A stretch of DNA of 64,000 bases from assembly GCF_029227915.1 (NCBI RefSeq), contig NC_079885.1, positions 20,099,001-20,163,000 on the forward strand, read 5' to 3'. Below the pieces are notes generated by a model. That model saw only the letters and a program-made list of their open reading frames with translations. It did no database searches and had not been told where the DNA came from. A program made the position numbers and the translations under genes. Shown here piece by piece: positions 48,214 to 61,299 of the stretch. Within the stretch, counting starts at the first letter, position 1; every line of letters starts with the position of its first letter. Source of the stretch: Hydractinia symbiolongicarpus. Its lineage: Eukaryota > Cnidaria > Hydrozoa > Anthoathecata > Hydractiniidae.

Positions 48214-48675
48214 ATGAATTTACTGAAGTTTCCCTATTTACAAGTTGGCTCATTTACTTTTATTTATTTTTAATAGGACATCTGATGATGCCAGTAGACA
48301 TGGCTACAAGTGTAACACTACCGTTGCTCTTACAGTTAACGTGACTTTAGGAATAAGAGGCAGTGATAGCACTCTCTGATTCTTCTGATGGACATATTTG
48401 TTCATCGCTTCCCCGGGTGGGTTTGAACCACAAACCTTTCCGTTAACAGCCGAACGCGCTAACCAATTGACGCACGGAGACACGAAACATACTAAAGTAT
48501 CCCTATTTACTAGTTACCTAATTCAATTTCAATGTTTTTAACACCACATCTGACAATGCAGGTAAACGTAGTTTCAAGACTAAAAGTACCGTTGCTTTTA
48601 CAATTATCGTGACATTAGGAATCATAAGCAGTGGTAGCACTATCTGTTTCATTTGATCGAAGTATTTGTTCATTG

Positions 48676-48732
<57 letters not shown>

Positions 48733-48749
48733 AATTGCGCCACGGAGAC
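48676..48749 (-). tRNA. tRNA-Asn-GTT: tRNA-Asn(GTT), consensus copy
   Basis: Identical to consensus; 25,196 bp from 23480. Confidence 0.95.
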
Positions 48750-49253
48750 ATGAAACTTACTGAAGTTTCTCTATTTACAAGTTGGCTCATTTACTTTCAT
48801 TTATTTTTAATAGAACATCTGATGATGCCAGTAAACATGGCTACAAGAGTAACACTACCGTTGCTTTTACAGTTAACGTGACATTAGGAATAAGAGGCAG
48901 TGATAGCACTCTCTGATTCTTCTGATGGACATATTTGTTCTTCGCTTCCAAGGGTGGGCTTGAACCACCAACCTTTCAGTTAACAGGCGAACGCGCTAAC
49001 CAATTGCGGCACGGAGACACGAAACATACTGAAGTATCCCTATTTATTAGTTAGCTAATTCAATTTCAATGTTTTTAACACCACATCTGACTATGCAGGT
49101 AAACGTAGTTTGTTTTTAACACCACATCTGACTATGCAGGTAAACGTAGTTTCAAGACTAAAACTACTGTTGCTTTTACAATTATCGTGACATTAGGAAT
49201 CATAAGCAGTGGTAGCACTATCTGTTTCATCTGATCAAAGAATTTGTTCATTG

Positions 49254-49258
49254 CGTCT

Positions 49259-49310
<52 letters not shown>

Positions 49311-49327
49311 AATTGCGCCACGGAGAC
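49254..49327 (-). tRNA. tRNA-Asn-GTT: tRNA-Asn(GTT), G69A
   Basis: Acceptor fully Watson-Crick. Confidence 0.95.
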
Positions 49328-49789
49328 ATGAATTTACTGAAGTTTCCCTATTTACAAGTTGGCTCATTTACTTTTATTTATTTTTAATAGCACATCTGAT
49401 GATGCCAGTAGACATGGCTACAAGTGTAACACTACCGTTGCTCTTACAGTTAACGTGACTTTAGGAATAAGAGGCAGTGATAGCACTCTCTGATTCTTCT
49501 GATGGACATATTTGTTCATCGCTTCCCCGGGTGGGTTTGAACCACAAACCTTTCCGTTAACAGCCAAACGCGCTAACCAATTGCAGCACGGAGACACGAA
49601 ACATACTAAAGTATCCCTATTTACTAGTTACCTAATTCAATTTCAATGTTTTTAACACCACATCTGACTATGCAGGTAAACGTAGTTTCAAGACTAAAAG
49701 TACCGTTGCTTTTACAATTATCGTGACATTAGGAATCATAAGCAGTGGTAGCACTATCTGTTTCATTTGATCGAAGTATTTGTTCATTG

Positions 49790-49846
<57 letters not shown>

Positions 49847-49863
49847 AATTGCGCCACGGAGAC
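49790..49863 (-). tRNA. tRNA-Asn-GTT: tRNA-Asn(GTT), consensus copy
   Basis: Identical to consensus. Confidence 0.95.
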
Positions 49864-50367
49864 ATGAAACTTACTGAAGTTTCTCTATTTACAAGTTGGC
49901 TCATTTACTTTCATTTATTTTTAATAGAACATCTGATGATGCCAGTAAACATGGCTACAAGAGTAACACTACCGTTGCTTTTACAGTTAACGTGACATTA
50001 GGAATAAGAGGCAGTGATAGCACTCTCTGATTCTTCTGATGGACATATTTGTTCTTCGCTTCCAAGTGTGGGCTTGAACCACCAACCTTTCAGTTAACAG
50101 GCGAACGCGCTAACCAATTGCGGCACGGAGACACGAAACATACTGAAGTATCCCTATTTATTAGTTAGCTAATTCAATTTCAATGTTTTTAACACCACAT
50201 CTGACTATGCAGGTAAACGTAGTTTGTTTTTAACACCACATCTGACTATGCAGGTAAACGTAGTTTCAAGACTAAAACTACCGTTGCTTTTACAATTATC
50301 GTGACATTAGGAATCATAAGCAGTGGTAGCACTATCTGTTTCATCTGATCAAAGAATTTGTTCATTG

Positions 50368-50441
50368 CGTCTCCGGGTGGGCTTGAACCACCAATCTTTC
50401 GGTTAACAGCCGAACGCGCTAACCAATTGCGCCACGGAGAC
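50368..50441 (-). tRNA. tRNA-Asn-GTT: tRNA-Asn(GTT), G69A
   Basis: G69A plus the variable-loop change of 25172. Confidence 0.93.
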
Positions 50442-50650
50442 ATGAATTTACTGAAGTTTCCCTATTTACAAGTTGGCTCATTTACTTTTATTTATTTTTA
50501 ATAGCACATCTGATGATGCCAGTAGACATGGCTACAAGTGTAACACTACCGTTGCTCTTACAGTTAACGTGACTTTAGGAATAAGAGGCAGTGATAGCAC
50601 TCTCTGATTCTTCTGATGGACATATTTGTTCATCGCTTCCCCGGGTGGGT

Positions 50651-50692
<42 letters not shown>

Positions 50693-50903
50693 AATTGCAG
50701 CACGGAGACACAAAACATACTAAAGTATCCCTATTTACTAGTTACGTAATTCAATTTCAATGTTTTTAACACCACATCTGACTATGCAGGTAAACGTAGT
50801 TTCAAGACTAAAAGTACCGTTGCTTTTACAATTATCGTGACATTAGGAATCATAAGCAAGGGTAGCACTATCTGTTTCATTTGATCGAAGTATTTGTTCA
50901 TTG

Positions 50904-50960
<57 letters not shown>

Positions 50961-50977
50961 AATTGCGCCACGGAGAC
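50904..50977 (-). tRNA. tRNA-Asn-GTT: tRNA-Asn(GTT), consensus copy
   Basis: Identical to consensus. Confidence 0.95.
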
Positions 50978-51172
50978 ATGAAACTTACTGAAGTTTCCCT
51001 ATTTAAAAGTTGGCTTATTTACTTTCATTTATTTTTAATAGCACATCTGATGATGCCAGTAAACATGGCTACAAGAGTAACACTACCGTTGCTCTTACAG
51101 TTAACGTGACATTAGGAATAAGAGGCAGTGATAGCACTCTCTGATTCTTCTGATGGACATATTTGTTCATCG

Positions 51173-51174
51173 CC

Positions 51175-51229
<55 letters not shown>

Positions 51230-51246
51230 AATTGCGCCACGGAGAC
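51173..51246 (-). tRNA. tRNA-Asn-GTT: B/A chimeric tRNA-Asn(GTT)
   Basis: Copy of the 25977 chimera with G1-G72. Confidence 0.8.
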
Positions 51247-51443
51247 ATGAAACTTACTGAAGTTTCCCTATTTACAAGTTGGCTCATTTACTTTCATTTA
51301 TTTTTAATAGCACATCTGATAATGCCAGTAAACATGGCTACAAGAGTAACACTACCGTTGCTCTTACAGTTACCGTGACATTAGGAATAAGAGGCAGTGA
51401 TAGCACTCTCTGATTCTTCTGATGGACATATTTGTTCATCGCC

Positions 51444-51474
<31 letters not shown>

Positions 51475-51709
51475 CGTTAACAGCCGAACGCGCTAACCAA
51501 TTGCGGCACTAAGACACGAAACATACTGATGTATCCCTATTTACTAGTTAGCTAATTCAATTTCAATGTTTTTAACACCACATCTGACTATGCAGGTAAA
51601 CGTAGTTTCAAGACTAAAACTACCGTTGCTTTTACAATTATCGTGACATTAGGAATCATAAGCAGTGGTATCACTATCTGTTTCATCTGATCGAAGTATT
51701 TGTTCATTG

Positions 51710-51766
<57 letters not shown>

Positions 51767-51783
51767 AATTGCGCCACGGAGAC
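51710..51783 (-). tRNA. tRNA-Asn-GTT: tRNA-Asn(GTT), consensus copy
   Basis: Identical to consensus. Confidence 0.95.
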
Positions 51784-52246
51784 ATGAAACTTACTGAAGT
51801 TTCCCTATTTACAAGTTGGCTCATTTACTTTTATTTATTTTTAATAGCACATCTGATGATGCCAGTAAACATGGCTACAAGAGTAACACTACCGTTGCTC
51901 TTACAGTTAGCGTGACATTAGGAATAAGAGGCAGTGATAGCACTCTCTGATTCTTCTGATGGACATATTTGTTTATCGCCTCCCCGGGTTGGCTTGAACC
52001 ACCAACCTTTCCGTTAACAGCCGAACGCGCTAACCAATTGCGGCACGAAGACACGAAACATACTGAAGTATCCCTATTTACTAGTTAGCTAATTCAATTT
52101 CAATGTTTTTAACACCACATCTGACTATGCAGGTAAACGTAGTTTCAAGACTAAAACTACCGTTGCTTTTACAATTATCGTGACATTAGGAATCATAAGC
52201 AGTGGTAGCACTATCTGTTTCATCTGATCGAAGTATTTGTTCATTG

Positions 52247-52320
52247 CGTCCCCGGATGGGCTTGAGCCACCAACCTTTCGGTCAACAGCCGAACGCGCTA
52301 ACCAATTGCTCCACGGAGAC
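52247..52320 (-). tRNA. tRNA-Asn-GTT: tRNA-Asn(GTT)-like, A37G family
   Basis: As 21830. Confidence 0.7.
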
Positions 52321-52782
52321 ATGAAAATTACTGAAGTTTCCCTATTTACAAGTTGACTCAATTACTTTCATTTATTTTAATAGCACATCTGATGATGCCA
52401 GTAAACATGGCTACAAGAGTAACACTACCGTTGCTCTTACAGTTAACGTGACATTAGGAATAAGAGGCAGTGATAGCACTCTCTGATTCTTCTGATGGAC
52501 ATATTTGTTCATCGCCTCCCTGGGTGGGCTTGAACCACCAACCTTTCCGTTAACAGCCGAACGCGCCAACAAATTGAGACACGAAGGCACGAAACATACT
52601 GAAGTATCCCTATTTACTAGTTAGCTAATTCAATTTCAATGTTTTTAACACCATATCTGACTATGCAGGTAAACGTAGTTTGAAGACTAAAACTACCGTT
52701 GCTTTTACAATTATCGTGACATTAGGAATCATAAGCAGTGGTAGCGCTATCTGTTTCATCTGATGGAAGTATTTGTTCATTG

Positions 52783-52839
<57 letters not shown>

Positions 52840-52856
52840 AATTGCGCCACGGAGAC
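52783..52856 (-). tRNA. tRNA-Asn-GTT: tRNA-Asn(GTT), consensus copy
   Basis: Identical to consensus; 22366-type dimer not present at the matching place near 27.5 kb. Confidence 0.95.
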
Positions 52857-53360
52857 ATGAAACTTACTGAAGTTTCTCTATTTACAAGTTGGCTCATTTA
52901 CTTTCATTTATTTTTAATAGAACATCTGATGATGCCAGTAAACATGGCTACAAGAGTAACACTACCGTTGCTTTTACAGTTAACGTGACATTAGGAATAA
53001 GAGGCAGTGATAGCACTCTCTGATTCTTCTGATGGACATATTTGTTCATCGCTTCCAAGGGTGGGCTTGAACCACCAACCTTTCAGTTAACAGGCGAACG
53101 CGCTAACCAATTGCGGCACGGAGACACGAAACATACTGAAGTATCCCTATTTATTAGTTAGCTAATTCAATTTCAATGTTTTTAACACCACATCTGACTA
53201 TGCAAGTAAACGTAGTTTGTTTTTAACACCACATCTGACTATGCAGGTAAACGTAGTTTCAAGACTAAAACTACCGTTGCTTTTACAATTATCGTGACAT
53301 TAGGAATCATAAGCAGTGGTAGCACTATCTGTTTCATCTGATCAAAGAATTTGTTCATTG

Positions 53361-53378
53361 CGTCTCCGGGTGGGCTTT

Positions 53379-53417
<39 letters not shown>

Positions 53418-53434
53418 AATTGCGCCACGGAGAC
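53361..53434 (-). tRNA. tRNA-Asn-GTT: tRNA-Asn(GTT), B box broken
   Basis: C56A and G69A as in 27587. Confidence 0.72.
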
Positions 53435-53896
53435 ATGAATTTACTGAAGTTTCCCTATTTACAAGTTGGCTCATTTACTTTTATTTATTTTTAATAGCAC
53501 ATCTGATGATGCCAGTAGACATGGCTACAAGTGTAACACTACCGTTGCTCTTACAGTTAACGTGACTTTAGGAATAAGAGGCAGTGATAGCACTCTCTGA
53601 TTCTTCTGATGGACATATTTGTTCATCGCTTCCCCGGGTGGGTTTGAACCACAAACCTTTCCGTTAACAGCCGAACGCGCTAACCAATTGCAGCACGGAG
53701 ACACGAAACATACTAAAGTATCCCTATTTACTAGTTACCTAATTCAATTTCAATGTTTTTAACACCACATCTGACTATGCAGGTAAACGTAGTTTCAAGA
53801 CTAAAAGTACCGTTGCTTTTACAATTATCGTGACATTAGGAATCATAAGCAGTGGTAGCACTATCTGTTTTATTTGATCGAAGAATTAGTTCATTG

Positions 53897-53907
53897 CGTC
53901 CCCGGGC

Positions 53908-53953
<46 letters not shown>

Positions 53954-53970
53954 AATTGCGCCACGGAGAC
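53897..53970 (-). tRNA. tRNA-Asn-GTT: tRNA-Asn(GTT), A63G
   Basis: A63G makes T51-G63, a tolerated wobble; the rest is consensus. Relative of 28123. Confidence 0.92.
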
Positions 53971-54474
53971 ATGAAACTTACTGAAGTTTCTCTATTTACA
54001 AGTTGGCTCATTTACTTTCATTTATTTTTAATAGAACATCTGATGATGCCAGTAAACATGGCTACAAGAGTAACACTACCGTTGCTTTTACAGTTAACGT
54101 GACATTAGGAATAAGAGGCAGTGATAGCACTCTCTGATTCTTCTGATGGACATATTTGTTCTTCGCTTCCAAGGGTGGGCTTGAACCACCAACCTTTCAG
54201 TTAACAGGCGAACGCGCTAACCAATTGCGGCACGGAGACACGAAACATACTGAAGTATCCCTATTTATTAGTTAGCTAATTCAATTTCAATGTTTTTAAC
54301 ACCACATCTGACTATGCAGGTAAACGTAGTTTGTTTTTAACACCACATCTGACTATGCAGGTAAACGTAGTTTCAAGACTAAAACTACCGTTGCTTTTAC
54401 AATTATCGTGACATTAGGAATCATAAGCAGTGGTAGCACTATCTGTTTCATCTGATCAAAGAATTTGTTCATTG

Positions 54475-54484
54475 CGTCTCCGGA

Positions 54485-54531
<47 letters not shown>

Positions 54532-54548
54532 AATTGCGCCACGGAGAC
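54475..54548 (-). tRNA. tRNA-Asn-GTT: tRNA-Asn(GTT), G69A/C64T
   Basis: All stems still pair (G50-T64 wobble). Confidence 0.92.
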
Positions 54549-55010
54549 ATGAATTTACTGAAGTTTCCCTATTTACAAGTTGGCTCATTTACTTTTATTT
54601 ATTTTTAATAGCACATCTGATGATGCCAGTAGACATGGCTACAAGTGTAACACTACCGTTGCTCTTACAGTTAACGTGACTTTAGGAATAAGAGGCAGTG
54701 ATAGCACTCTCTGATTCTTCTGATGGACATATTTGTTCATCGCTTCCCCGGGTGGGTTTGAACCACAAACCTTTCCGTTAACAGCCGAACGCGCTAACCA
54801 ATTGCAGCACGGAGACACGAAACATACTAAAGTATCCCTATTTACTAGTTACCTAATTCAATTTCAATGTTTTTAACACCACATCTGACTATGCAGGTAA
54901 ACGTAGTTTCAAGACTAAAAGTACCGTTGCTTTTACAATTATCGTGACATTAGGAATCATAAGCAGTGGTAGCACTATCTGTTTCATTTGATCGAAGTAT
55001 TTGTTCATTG

Positions 55011-55067
<57 letters not shown>

Positions 55068-55084
55068 AATTGCGCCACGGAGAC
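55011..55084 (-). tRNA. tRNA-Asn-GTT: tRNA-Asn(GTT), consensus copy
   Basis: Identical to consensus. Confidence 0.95.
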
Positions 55085-55588
55085 ATGAAACTTACTGAAG
55101 TTTCTCTATTTACAAGTTGGCTCATTTACTTTCATTTATTTTTAATAGAACATCTGATGATGCCAGTAAACATGGCTACAAGAGTAACACTACCGTTGCT
55201 TTTACAGTTAACGTGACATTAGGAATAAGAGGCAGTGATAGCACTCTCTGATTCTTCTGATGGACATATTTGTTCTTCGCTTTCAAGGGTGGGCTTGAAC
55301 CACCAACCTTTCAGTTAACAGGCGAACGCGCTAACCAATTGCGGCACGGAGACACGAAACATACTGAAGTATCCCTATTTATTAGTTAGCTAATTCAATT
55401 TCAATGTTTTTAACACCACATCTGACTATGCAGGTAAACGTAGTTTGTTTTTAACACCACATCTGACTATGCAGGTAAACGTAGTTTCAAGACTAAAACT
55501 ACCGTTGCTTTTACAATTATCGTGACATTAGGAATCATAAGCAGTGGTAGCACTATCTGTTTCATCTGATCAAAGAATTTGTTCATTG

Positions 55589-55593
55589 CGTCT

Positions 55594-55645
<52 letters not shown>

Positions 55646-55662
55646 AATTGCGCCACGGAGAC
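55589..55662 (-). tRNA. tRNA-Asn-GTT: tRNA-Asn(GTT), G69A
   Basis: Acceptor fully Watson-Crick. Confidence 0.95.
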
Positions 55663-55871
55663 ATGAATTTACTGAAGTTTCCCTATTTACAACTTGGCTC
55701 ATTTACTTTTATTTATTTTTAATAGCACATCTGATGATGCCAGTAGACATGGCTACAAGTGTAACACTACCGTTGCTCTTACAGTTAACGTGACTTTAGG
55801 AATAAGAGGCAGTGATAGCACTCTCTGATTCTTCTGATGGACATATTTGTTCATCGCTTCCCCGGGTGGGT

Positions 55872-55913
<42 letters not shown>

Positions 55914-56124
55914 AATTGCAGCACGGAGACACAAAACATACTAAAGTATCCCTATTTACTTGTTACGTAATTCAATTTCAATGTTTTTAACACCACATCT
56001 GACTATGCAGGTAAACGTAGTTTCAAGACTAAAAGTACCGTTGCTTTTACAATTATCGTGACATTAGGAATCATAAGCAAGGGTAGCACTATCTGTTTCA
56101 TTTGATCGAAGTATTTGTTCATTG

Positions 56125-56129
56125 CGTCT

Positions 56130-56181
<52 letters not shown>

Positions 56182-56198
56182 AATTGCGCCACGGAGAC
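56125..56198 (-). tRNA. tRNA-Asn-GTT: tRNA-Asn(GTT), G69A
   Basis: As 29815, including the gacacg flank. Confidence 0.94.
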
Positions 56199-56660
56199 AC
56201 GAAACTTACTGAAGTTTCCCTATTTAAAAGTTGGCTTATTTACTTTCATTTATTTTAATAGCACATCTGATGATGCCAGTAAACATGGCTACAAGAGTAA
56301 CACTACCGTTGCTCTTACAGTTAACGTGACATTAGGAATAAGAGGCAGTGATAGCACTCTCTGATTCTTCTGATGGACATATTTGTTCATCGCCTCCCCG
56401 GGTGGGCTTGAACCAACAACCTTTCCTTTAACAGCCGAACGCGCTAACCAATTGCGGCACTAAGACACGAAACATACTGAAGTATCCCTATTTACTAGTT
56501 AGCTAATTCAATTTTAATGTTTTTAACACCACATCTGACTATGCAGGTAAACGTAGTTTCAAGACTAAAACTACCGTTGCTTTTACAATTATCATGACAT
56601 TAGGAATCATAAGCAGTGGTAGCACTATCTGCTTTATCTGATCGAAGTATTTGTTCATTG

Positions 56661-56717
<57 letters not shown>

Positions 56718-56734
56718 AATTGCGCCACGGAGAC
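56661..56734 (-). tRNA. tRNA-Asn-GTT: tRNA-Asn(GTT), consensus copy
   Basis: Identical to consensus. Confidence 0.95.
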
Positions 56735-57197
56735 ATGAAACTTACTGAAGTTTCCCTATTTACAAGTTGGCTCATTTACTTTCGTTTATTTTTAATAGCA
56801 CATCTGATGATGCCAGTAAACATGGTTACAACAGTAACACTCCCGTTGCTCTTACAGTTAACGTGACATTAGGAATAAGAGGCAGTGATAGTACTCTCTG
56901 ATTTTTCTGATGGACATACTTGTTCATCGCTTCCACGGGTGGGCTTGAACCACCAACCTTTCCGTTAACAGCCGAAAGCGCTAACCAATTTCGGCACGGA
57001 GACACGAAACATACTGAAGTATCCCTATTTACTAGTTAGCTAATTCAATTTCAATGTTTCTAACACCACATCTGACTATGCAGGTAAAAGTAGTTTCAAG
57101 ACTAAAATTACCGTTGCTTTTACAATTATCGTGACATTAGGAATCATAAGCAGTGGTAGCACTATCTGCTTTATCTGATCGAAGTATTTGTTCATTG

Positions 57198-57202
57198 CGT
57201 CA

Positions 57203-57254
<52 letters not shown>

Positions 57255-57271
57255 AATTGCGTCACGGAGAC
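57198..57271 (-). tRNA. tRNA-Asn-GTT: tRNA-Asn(GTT), G69T/G10A
   Basis: As 30888. Confidence 0.82.
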
Positions 57272-57734
57272 ATGAAACTTACTGAAGTTTCCCTATTTAC
57301 AAGTTGGCTCGTTTGCTTTCATTTATTTTTAATAGAACATCTGATGATGCCAGTAAACATGGCTACAAGAGTAACACTACCGTTGCTTTTACAGTTAACG
57401 TGACATTTGGAATAAGAGGCAGTGATAGCACTCTCTGATTCTTCTGATGGACATATTTGTTCATCGCCTCCCCGGGTGGGCTTGAACCAACAACCTTTCC
57501 TTTAACAGCCGAACGCGCTAACCAATTGCGGCACTAAGACACGAAACATACTGAAGTATCCCTATTTACTAGTTAGCTAATTCAATTTTAATGTTTTTAA
57601 CACCACATCTGACTATGCAGGTAAACGTAGTTTCAAGACTAAAACTACCGTTGCTTTTACAATTATCGTGACATTAGGAATCATAAGCAGTGGTAGCACT
57701 ATCTGCTTTATCTGATCGAAGTATTTGTTCATTG

Positions 57735-57791
<57 letters not shown>

Positions 57792-57808
57792 AATTGCGCC
57801 ACGGAGAC
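57735..57808 (-). tRNA. tRNA-Asn-GTT: tRNA-Asn(GTT), consensus copy
   Basis: Identical to consensus. Confidence 0.95.
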
Positions 57809-58005
57809 ATGAAACTTACTGAAGTTTCCCTATTTACAAGTTGGCTCATTTACTTTCGTTTATTTTTAATAGCACATCTGATGATGCCAGTAAACATGGT
57901 TACAACAGTAACACTCCCGTTGCTCTTACAGTTAACGTGACATTAGGAATAAGAGGCAGTGATAGTACTCTCTGATTTTTCTGATGGACATACTTGTTCA
58001 TCGCT

Positions 58006-58036
<31 letters not shown>

Positions 58037-58271
58037 CGTTAACAGCCGAAAGCGCTAACCAATTTCGGCACGGAGACACGAAACATACTGAAGTATCCCT
58101 ATTTACTAGTTAGCTAATTCAATTTCAATGTTTCTAACACCACATCTGACTATGCAGGTAAAAGTAGTTTCAAGACTAAAACTACCGTTGCTTTTACAAT
58201 TATCGTGACATTAGGAATCATAAGCAGTGGTAGCACTATCTGCTTTATCTGATCGAAGTATTTGTTCATTG

Positions 58272-58276
58272 CGTCA

Positions 58277-58328
<52 letters not shown>

Positions 58329-58345
58329 AATTGCGTCACGGAGAC
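58272..58345 (-). tRNA. tRNA-Asn-GTT: tRNA-Asn(GTT), G69T/G10A
   Basis: As 31962. Confidence 0.82.
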
Positions 58346-58808
58346 ATGAAACTTACTGAAGTTTCCCTATTTACAAGTTGGCTCGTTTGCTTTCATTTAT
58401 TTTTAATAGAACATCTGATGATGCCAGTAAACATGGCTACAAGAGTAACACTACCGTTGCTTTTACAGTTAACGTGACATTTGGAATAAGAGGCAGTGAT
58501 AGCACTCTCTGATTTTTCTGATGGACATACTTGTTCATCGCTTCCCCGGGTGGGCTTGAACCACCAATCTTTCCGTTAACAGCCGAACGCGACAACAAAT
58601 TGCGCTACGGAGACGCGATACTTACTGAAGTATCCCTATTCACTAGTAGGCTAATTCAATTTCAGTGTTCTTAACAGCACATCTGACTATGCAGGTAAAC
58701 GTAGTTTCAAGACTAAAACTACCGTTGATGTTACAATTATCGTGATATTCGGCATCAGAAGCAGTGGTAGCACTATCTGTTTCATCTGATCGAAGTATTT
58801 GTTCATTG

Positions 58809-58865
<57 letters not shown>

Positions 58866-58882
58866 AATTGCGCCACGGAGAC
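58809..58882 (-). tRNA. tRNA-Asn-GTT: tRNA-Asn(GTT), consensus copy
   Basis: Identical to consensus. It shares the 'gatgttacaattatcgtgat' spacer with 32499 but not C64G, so the latter arose after this duplication. Confidence 0.95.
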
Positions 58883-59079
58883 ATGAAACTTACTGAAGTT
58901 TCCCTATTTACAAGTTGGCTCATTTACTTTCGTTTATTTTAAATAGCACATCTGATGATGCCAGTAAACATGGTTACAACAGTAACACTCCCGTTGCTCT
59001 TACAGTTAACGTGACATTAGGAATAAGAGGCAGTGATAGTACTCTCTGATATTTCTGATGGACATACTTGTTTATCGCT

Positions 59080-59110
<31 letters not shown>

Positions 59111-59345
59111 CGTTAACAGCCGAAAGCGCTAACCAATTTCGGCACGGAGACACGAAACATACTGAAGTATCCCTATTTACTAGTTAGCTAATTCAATTTC
59201 AATGTTTCTAACACCACATCTGACTATGCAGGTAAACGTAGTTTCAAGACTAAAACTACCGTTGCTTTTACAATTATCGTGACATTAGGAATCATAAGCA
59301 GTGGTAGCACTATCTGCTTTATCTGATCGAAGTATTTGTTCATTG

Positions 59346-59350
59346 CGTCA

Positions 59351-59402
<52 letters not shown>

Positions 59403-59419
59403 AATTGCGTCACGGAGAC
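59346..59419 (-). tRNA. tRNA-Asn-GTT: tRNA-Asn(GTT), G69T/G10A
   Basis: As 30888. Confidence 0.82.
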
Positions 59420-59616
59420 ATGAAACTTACTGAAGTTTCCCTATTTACAAGTTGGCTCATTTACTTTCGTTTATTTTTAATAGCACATCTGATGATGCCA
59501 GTAAACATGGTTACAACAGTAACACTCCCGTTGCTCTTACAGTTAACGTTACATTAGGAATAAGAGGCAGTGATAGCACTCTCTGATTTTTCTGATGGAC
59601 ATACTTGTTCATCGCT

Positions 59617-59647
<31 letters not shown>

Positions 59648-59882
59648 CGTTAACAGCCGAAAGCGCTAACCAATTTCGGCACGGAGACACGAAACATACT
59701 GAAGTATCCCTATTTACTAGTTAGCTAATTCAATTTCAATGTTTCTAACACCACATCTGACTACGCAGGTAAACGTAGTTTTAAGACCATAACTACCGTT
59801 GCTTTTACAATTATCGTGACATTAGGAATCATAAGCAGTGGTAGCACTATCTGCTTTATCTGATCGAAGTATTTGTTCATTG

Positions 59883-59887
59883 CGTCA

Positions 59888-59939
<52 letters not shown>

Positions 59940-59956
59940 AATTGCGCCACGGAGAC
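59883..59956 (-). tRNA. tRNA-Asn-GTT: tRNA-Asn(GTT), G69T
   Basis: T4-T69 mismatch only; D stem intact. Confidence 0.88.
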
Positions 59957-60419
59957 ATGAACCTTACTGAAGTTTCCCTATTTACAAGTTGGCTCGTTTG
60001 CTTTCATTTATTTTTAATAGAACATCTGATGATGCCAGTAAACATGGCTACAAGAGTAACACTACCGTTGCTTTTACAGTTAACGTGACATTTGGAATAA
60101 GAGGCAGTGATAGCACTCTCTGATTTTTCTGATGGACATACTTGTTCATCGCTTCCCCGGGTGGGCTTGAACCACCAAACTTTCCGTTAACAGCCGAACG
60201 CGACAACAAATTGCGCTACGGAGACGCGATACTTACTGAAGTATCCCTATTCACTAGTAGGCTAATTCAATTTCAGTGTTCTTAACAGCACATCTGACTA
60301 TGCAGGTAAACGTAGTTTCAAGACTAAAACTACCGTTGATGTTACAATTATCGTGATATTAGGCATCAGAAGCAGTGGTAGCACTATCTGTTTCATCTGA
60401 TCGAAGTATTTGTTCATTG

Positions 60420-60476
<57 letters not shown>

Positions 60477-60493
60477 AAATGCGCCACGGAGAC
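60420..60493 (-). tRNA. tRNA-Asn-GTT: tRNA-Asn(GTT)
   Basis: One D-loop change (plus-strand accaaatgc); all stems consensus. Confidence 0.92.
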
Positions 60494-60690
60494 ATGAAAC
60501 TTACTGAAGTTTCCCTATTTACAAGTTGGCTCATTTACTTTCGTTTATTTTTAATAGCACATCTGATGATGCCAGTAAACATGGTTACAACAGTAACACT
60601 CCCGTTGCTCTTACAGTTAACGTGACATTAGGAATAAGAGGCAGTGATAGTACTCTCTGATTTTTCTGATGGACATACTTGTTTATCGCT

Positions 60691-60721
<31 letters not shown>

Positions 60722-60956
60722 CGTTAACAGCCGAAAGCGCTAACCAATTTCGGCACGGAGACACGAAACATACTGAAGTATCCCTATTTACTAGTTAGCT
60801 AATTCAATTTCAATGTTTCTAACACCACATCTGACTATGCAGGTAAACGTAGTTTCAAGACTAAAACTACCGTTGCTTTTACAATTATCATGACATTAGG
60901 AATCATAAGCAGTGGTAGCACTATCTGCTTTATCTGATCGAAGTATTTGTTCATTG

Positions 60957-60961
60957 CGTCA

Positions 60962-60993
<32 letters not shown>

Positions 60994-61030
60994 CACAGCC
61001 GAACGCGCTAACCAATTGCGTCACGGAGAC
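60957..61030 (-). tRNA. tRNA-Asn body with GTG (His) anticodon
   Basis: The loop reads CTGTGAA: T36G turns GTT into GTG, which would read His codons CAC/CAU. Anticodon stem and B box are intact. T4-T69 and A10-C25 mismatches are inherited from its subfamily. It lacks the extra 5' G-1 expected of a true tRNA-His, so it is a mutated tRNA-Asn. Confidence 0.8.
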
Positions 61031-61225
61031 ATGAAACTTACTGAAGTTTCCCTATTTACAAGTTGGCTCATTTACTCTCGTTTATTTTTAATAGCACATC
61101 TGATGATGCCAGTAAACATGATTACAACAGTAACACTCCCGTTGCTCTTACAGTTAACGTGACATTAGGAATAAGAGGCAGTGATAGCACTCTCTGATTT
61201 TTCTGATGGACATACTTGTTCATCG

Positions 61226-61227
61226 CT

Positions 61228-61258
<31 letters not shown>

Positions 61259-61299
61259 CGTTAAAAGCCGAAAGCGCTAACCAATTTCGGCACGGAGAC
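61226..61299 (-). pseudogene. B-type block with TTT anticodon, second origin
   Basis: G34T again gives anticodon TTT and a T33-T36 run, but in the 'gccgaaagcgc' background with 'caatttcgg', so it arose independently of the copy at 8488. Confidence 0.68.

Larger units (their letters stand above)
45376..48675 (-). repeat. 1,650-bp tandem duplication
   Basis: A blocks 45376, 45912 and 46490 recur at 47026, 47562 and 48140 with a 1,650-bp shift (three dimers plus the 41-bp microduplication). Confidence 0.8.
48500..59000 (-). repeat. Large duplicate of about 23.3-32.7 kb
   Basis: A blocks 48676 to 52247 match 23480 to 27051 at a shift of 25,196 bp. Blocks 53361/53897 match 27587/28123 at 25,774 bp, and 55011 to 58809 match 28701 to 32499 at 26,310 bp. 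The stepwise shifts show single dimers added inside the copied segment (near 52783 and 54475). Private variants such as the B/A chimera at 25977/51173 and the C56A copy at 27587/53361 are shared. Confidence 0.8.

Noticed and set aside
60957-61030. Genuine tRNA-His gene
   Set aside because: The body matches neighbouring tRNA-Asn copies at nearly every base and lacks tRNA-His identity features; a point mutation in the anticodon is simpler.
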